Below are positions 58,882-64,000 of a stretch of DNA of 64,000 bases, in pieces (within the stretch, counting starts at the first letter, position 1; every line of letters starts with the position of its first letter). This DNA is from Epiperipatus broadwayi (Eukaryota > Onychophora > Udeonychophora > Euonychophora > Peripatidae). A program made the translations under genes and the position numbers. The stretch is from the NCBI GenBank assembly GCA_028023455.1, contig JAQFVV010006199.1:3932646-3996645 (forward strand), given 5' to 3'. The notes below the pieces were generated by a model that saw nothing but the letters and a program-made list of their open reading frames with translations, was not told the DNA's origin and made no database searches.

Positions 58882-61300
58882 TGTAAGGCTGACTTACAAC
58901 CAGCAACACACCTGCACTAACCTACACCATACTAAGCTGAATCAAATAATTATCAAATAATGGCTGAATCAAGTAATTATCAAATAACAGTTGTCCTTTG
59001 TCAAGCATATATGCAAAACATCATGTTAAGCAAATTATTTTTTTAAAAAATAATTGCACTCACATATATATGGAACCGGATTGATTTCTGATTCAGTTGT
59101 TTTATTACTAAAATTTAAAAAGGGAAAGACAACTTAATTTTCATTAAATATCATTAAAATGTTTTTATTATTATTAAAAAAAAGCATACAGGTATTTAAA
59201 CACATACATGTTTATATTTAAAATAGTTTACTTTCACTACTTTGTTTATAAAATTGATTTAATAAATACTTTACTTTCTCTGCCTGTTTTAATCAATTTG
59301 ATTATAAAACAGGCAAGCTTGCTAATTATATATTCCTGTTGTTTTTTTCAGTCATTTTAAAAGTTAATTCTAAAAAAAAGGCAGAGGTTTAATTGTGGTG
59401 TTGTTTTTGTTTCAATAATCCCTGGATGGAATTCTTAAATTCGATTGAGTGGGAAATTAATATTTGCCCTGCCTGAGATCTAGAATTAGAGACTAATGAA
59501 AGTTTTTCATGGGATATGTAGTGAGGCAAGGATAGCCCACCAATTTTTAGAGGAGATTGAGTATAGAAATAAACCCTTGGATTATTGCCTTCTGAGAGTC
59601 ACACCATTTTGGATAGCAGTTCGGACATTTAATTCCTGCTAAAAACTTAAACCATTATCGACAAACTTCGTTAATGTGCAAGATGTCAAAATTTACCGCT
59701 ATGAATTTTGCCATCATTAGAATGTCTTGCTAATTTAAACAAAGGATGGACCCATGCCTGCCAGCTCTTCTTCAGTCATGCCATGAGCCTCTAAAATAAA
59801 CACTGCCTCTATCTTGCCACTGTTAAAGGACCTGAAAATAGAATAAGGATAAACGTGCACACTCTATGCGAACTGTTCTTTGCCGTAAGATGAAATTTTC
59901 TTTTATTCTTTCCAGAGTAAATTTCTTTTCGTTAAATCTCTGCTCAATCTAATAAACCTGTAATCTAAATTAATATTTAACTTCATCTTGATTAGCTATA
60001 TTTATTCTCTTTTGTTGTACTTTGCCGTGTGTCTTGGAATCTTAGTTTTAAGATTCCAAGTTTGCTTTCAGTTGTTGTTTATGGAAAGTGACGTGTGAGT
60101 TTTGCTATTGTATGCCTTCTTTTACTAAATGCTTTGGCAGTTGCATATATTTTGAAAATATTACCTGTAATTATTTTAGTAGCCTGAATTAATTTTAAAT
60201 ACTGTGTTTGCACTTTTGCAAATCACCAAATCTTTTGGCTGGTGACTTTATTTTCATAGTCTTCATTTCTTATCTCTCTGAAAGCAGAAACTATAATTGT
60301 TTTTGCTTTGTAATTTTATAAATTGCCAGCAGGAAGATAATATGTATCCCTTTAGTAAATTACAGCTGAGTGAGACTTTCGCTGCTAGAGCATTTATAGC
60401 TTTCATATTTTCATACTCCTGTGCACTCTCCGATAGATTTATTTTGTATTTACGTGTATAGGTTAAAATTTATCAGAGCATGTACTCAGAACTTGTGTCA
60501 TAAATTTATTTTTTTATTATAATTATTGGTAATTCATTTCTTTAAATGCTGAGGCAGATGTAACTGATTTTCTTATGATTTACTTGTCTCCTATTGAGAC
60601 CATTAATTCTTAGATTAGTTTTGCCAATCGTTTGGTTGGGGAGTCATCAGTTTTATTTGTTTTTTTTTTCCATTCATTCTGAAGCATATTTGTTGTGGTT
60701 CTTGAGGTAAATAAATCATCTTTGCTTTGAACATAGTTTTAAGATGCAGCTTCTACTAGCATATGACATTTTGGGTCCCGATACATTTGTTTGGGGTCTA
60801 GAAAAGCTCACTGGTGCTGATTTCGTTGATTTATTTCAAGAACGTATTGTTTTCGTACCTGTGAATAGGAAAACCAACATTTAGGTGACATCTCTTCTGC
60901 TGAATGAAAGTGCTTCCTCCCTGTAGAATTTGTTATTAGAGAGTCAGTAAGTCTGCTGGAGCAATGTGTTTAGTCTTTCTAGTACACGCCTGAGATAACC
61001 CTATTGATTTTTGTGTAAACTTTTCTTATAAGTTATTTTGCTTTTAAATAAAAGTTTAAAATTTGTTTAACTTAATTTGGCTGACGTTTGTCTTTGTGCT
61101 TTGATTTCTCAACTGTCTAAACAATACTTAAGATATCTTGTTTCTCCCTGAATTTAGTCCGGCGCATTTTGGTTCGCATATCCTGTCCACCCTTAAAATA
61201 AATGTCTAGTTCCGATTTTGGACTAGTGGCGCCCTCATGGTCAGTATATGTGAATCTCAAAGATCTTTCATCCCTCACAATACATAATATGACTAACCAC
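58882..61300 (+). other. Start of putative 3' LTR, right limit not determined
   Basis: Starts TGTAAGGCTGACTTACA just after the polypurine tract. Sequence from about 59400 to 61270 is more balanced in composition than the rest of the window and has no coding frame, as expected of LTR or leader DNA. A perfect 12-bp stem with a GTTT loop lies at 60033-60060. No second LTR copy is present, so the end cannot be fixed; the true LTR may be much shorter. Confidence 0.35.

Positions 61301-63520
<2,220 letters not shown>

Positions 63521-63578
<58 letters not shown>
63521..63578. repeat. Compound (TA)n(GA)n microsatellite
   Basis: About 13 TA units followed by 16 GA units. Confidence 0.97.
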
Positions 63579-63582
<4 letters not shown>

Positions 63583-64000
63583 TATATTTAAACCCCTAAG
63601 GAATAAATATAACTTATAATGATAATTACAAAAAAAATTCTTAAATAAAACTAAGCTTGTTCTCTCTTAACTTTGTTTTAATTAAGTTAATTGTTCCAAT
63701 TATTAATAAAACAATTTATAAAATGTACTTATTAATAATCATTTAAAAATAATATTTAGTTTGTTGGAAGATGCATAGAATTTTAATTTAACAGTCTAAA
63801 CTGAACTAAATATTAGGTTAGGGTCTACTGTTTCAAAGTAGCTGTATTAAATAAGTTTCTATAGATGTCTGCCAAGTTATAGTTTATTAAACATATTAAC
63901 GTTTTATTTTTGGTTTGTTAAGAAGTAAATACCTTTAAAAATAATATTTAAAACCATGTTTAAATAAAATGTTAGTTATCTGGGTAATATTTGGGTGGAA
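63579..64000. other. No gene recognised, right edge
   Basis: A+T-rich sequence to the end of the window. Confidence 0.4.

Noticed and set aside
60033-60060. Perfect 12-bp stem with 4-base loop as a transcription terminator
   Set aside because: Intrinsic terminators are a bacterial feature; no U-tract function is expected here. Kept only as a structural note.

Overview
The window looks like non-genic DNA (intergenic or deep-intronic) from an invertebrate animal. It is very A+T-rich, long open frames are almost absent, and nearly all recognisable protein-coding sequence belongs to decayed retroelements of types found in arthropods, molluscs and other invertebrates: Ty3/Gypsy pol fragments, a non-LTR element whose ORF1 carries an SGNH-esterase-like domain, and scattered LINE reverse-transcriptase remnants. 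Dinucleotide microsatellites, fold-back elements and local tandem duplications are frequent. I cannot name the species, and phylum is not settled by what I can see.

Layout. 0.3-0.9 kb is a degenerate tandem array. About 5.2-5.6 kb holds a LINE RT remnant. 6.9-8.7 kb is a 1.8-kb element with long inverted ends and internal tandem units. 9.26-11.64 kb is a piggyBac-like non-autonomous element carrying a nested 1.6-kb four-copy palindromic insertion (family F2). 11.9-12.3 kb is a second F2 fold-back. 13.26-18.86 kb is one nearly complete but broken minus-strand LINE, itself split by a fold-back of another family (F1). 19.9-20.2 kb is a further RT remnant, followed by a tandem duplication. F1 copies recur at 21.5, 24.5, 31.1 and 50.9 kb. 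22.8-23.07 and 25.95-26.38 kb are two isolated coding-like islands outside any recognised mobile element, each crossed by one in-frame stop. 30.8, 32.8-33.3 and 44.5 kb are hairpin elements. 41.4-44.4 kb is a minus-strand Gypsy relic with a deleted integrase core and repeatedly duplicated upstream sequence. 44.8-45.9 kb is a degenerate satellite. 46.57-46.81 kb is an RT scrap next to a 1.5-kb pogo/Tigger-like element (46.8-48.3 kb). 51.4-52.1 kb is an uninterrupted copy of the piggyBac-like element. 54.1-54.7 kb is an F2 fold-back directly preceding a plus-strand Gypsy element (54.7-58.9 kb), which ends in a polypurine tract and the start of a putative 3' LTR. The last 5 kb is low-complexity sequence with two compound microsatellites.

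No functional cellular gene, tRNA, rRNA or CRISPR array was found. The most interesting signal is the pair of palindromic repeat families. F1 has three copies with the same asymmetric termini but target-site duplications of different length (7, 12 and 14 bp). F2 forms a head-to-tail/tail-to-head array flanked by a 15-bp duplication, and its empty target site can be read in the second piggyBac-like copy 40 kb away. These features fit retroposition of fold-back RNAs better than cut-and-paste transposition. Nested insertions give a relative order: LINE before F1, and piggyBac-like element before the F2 array.
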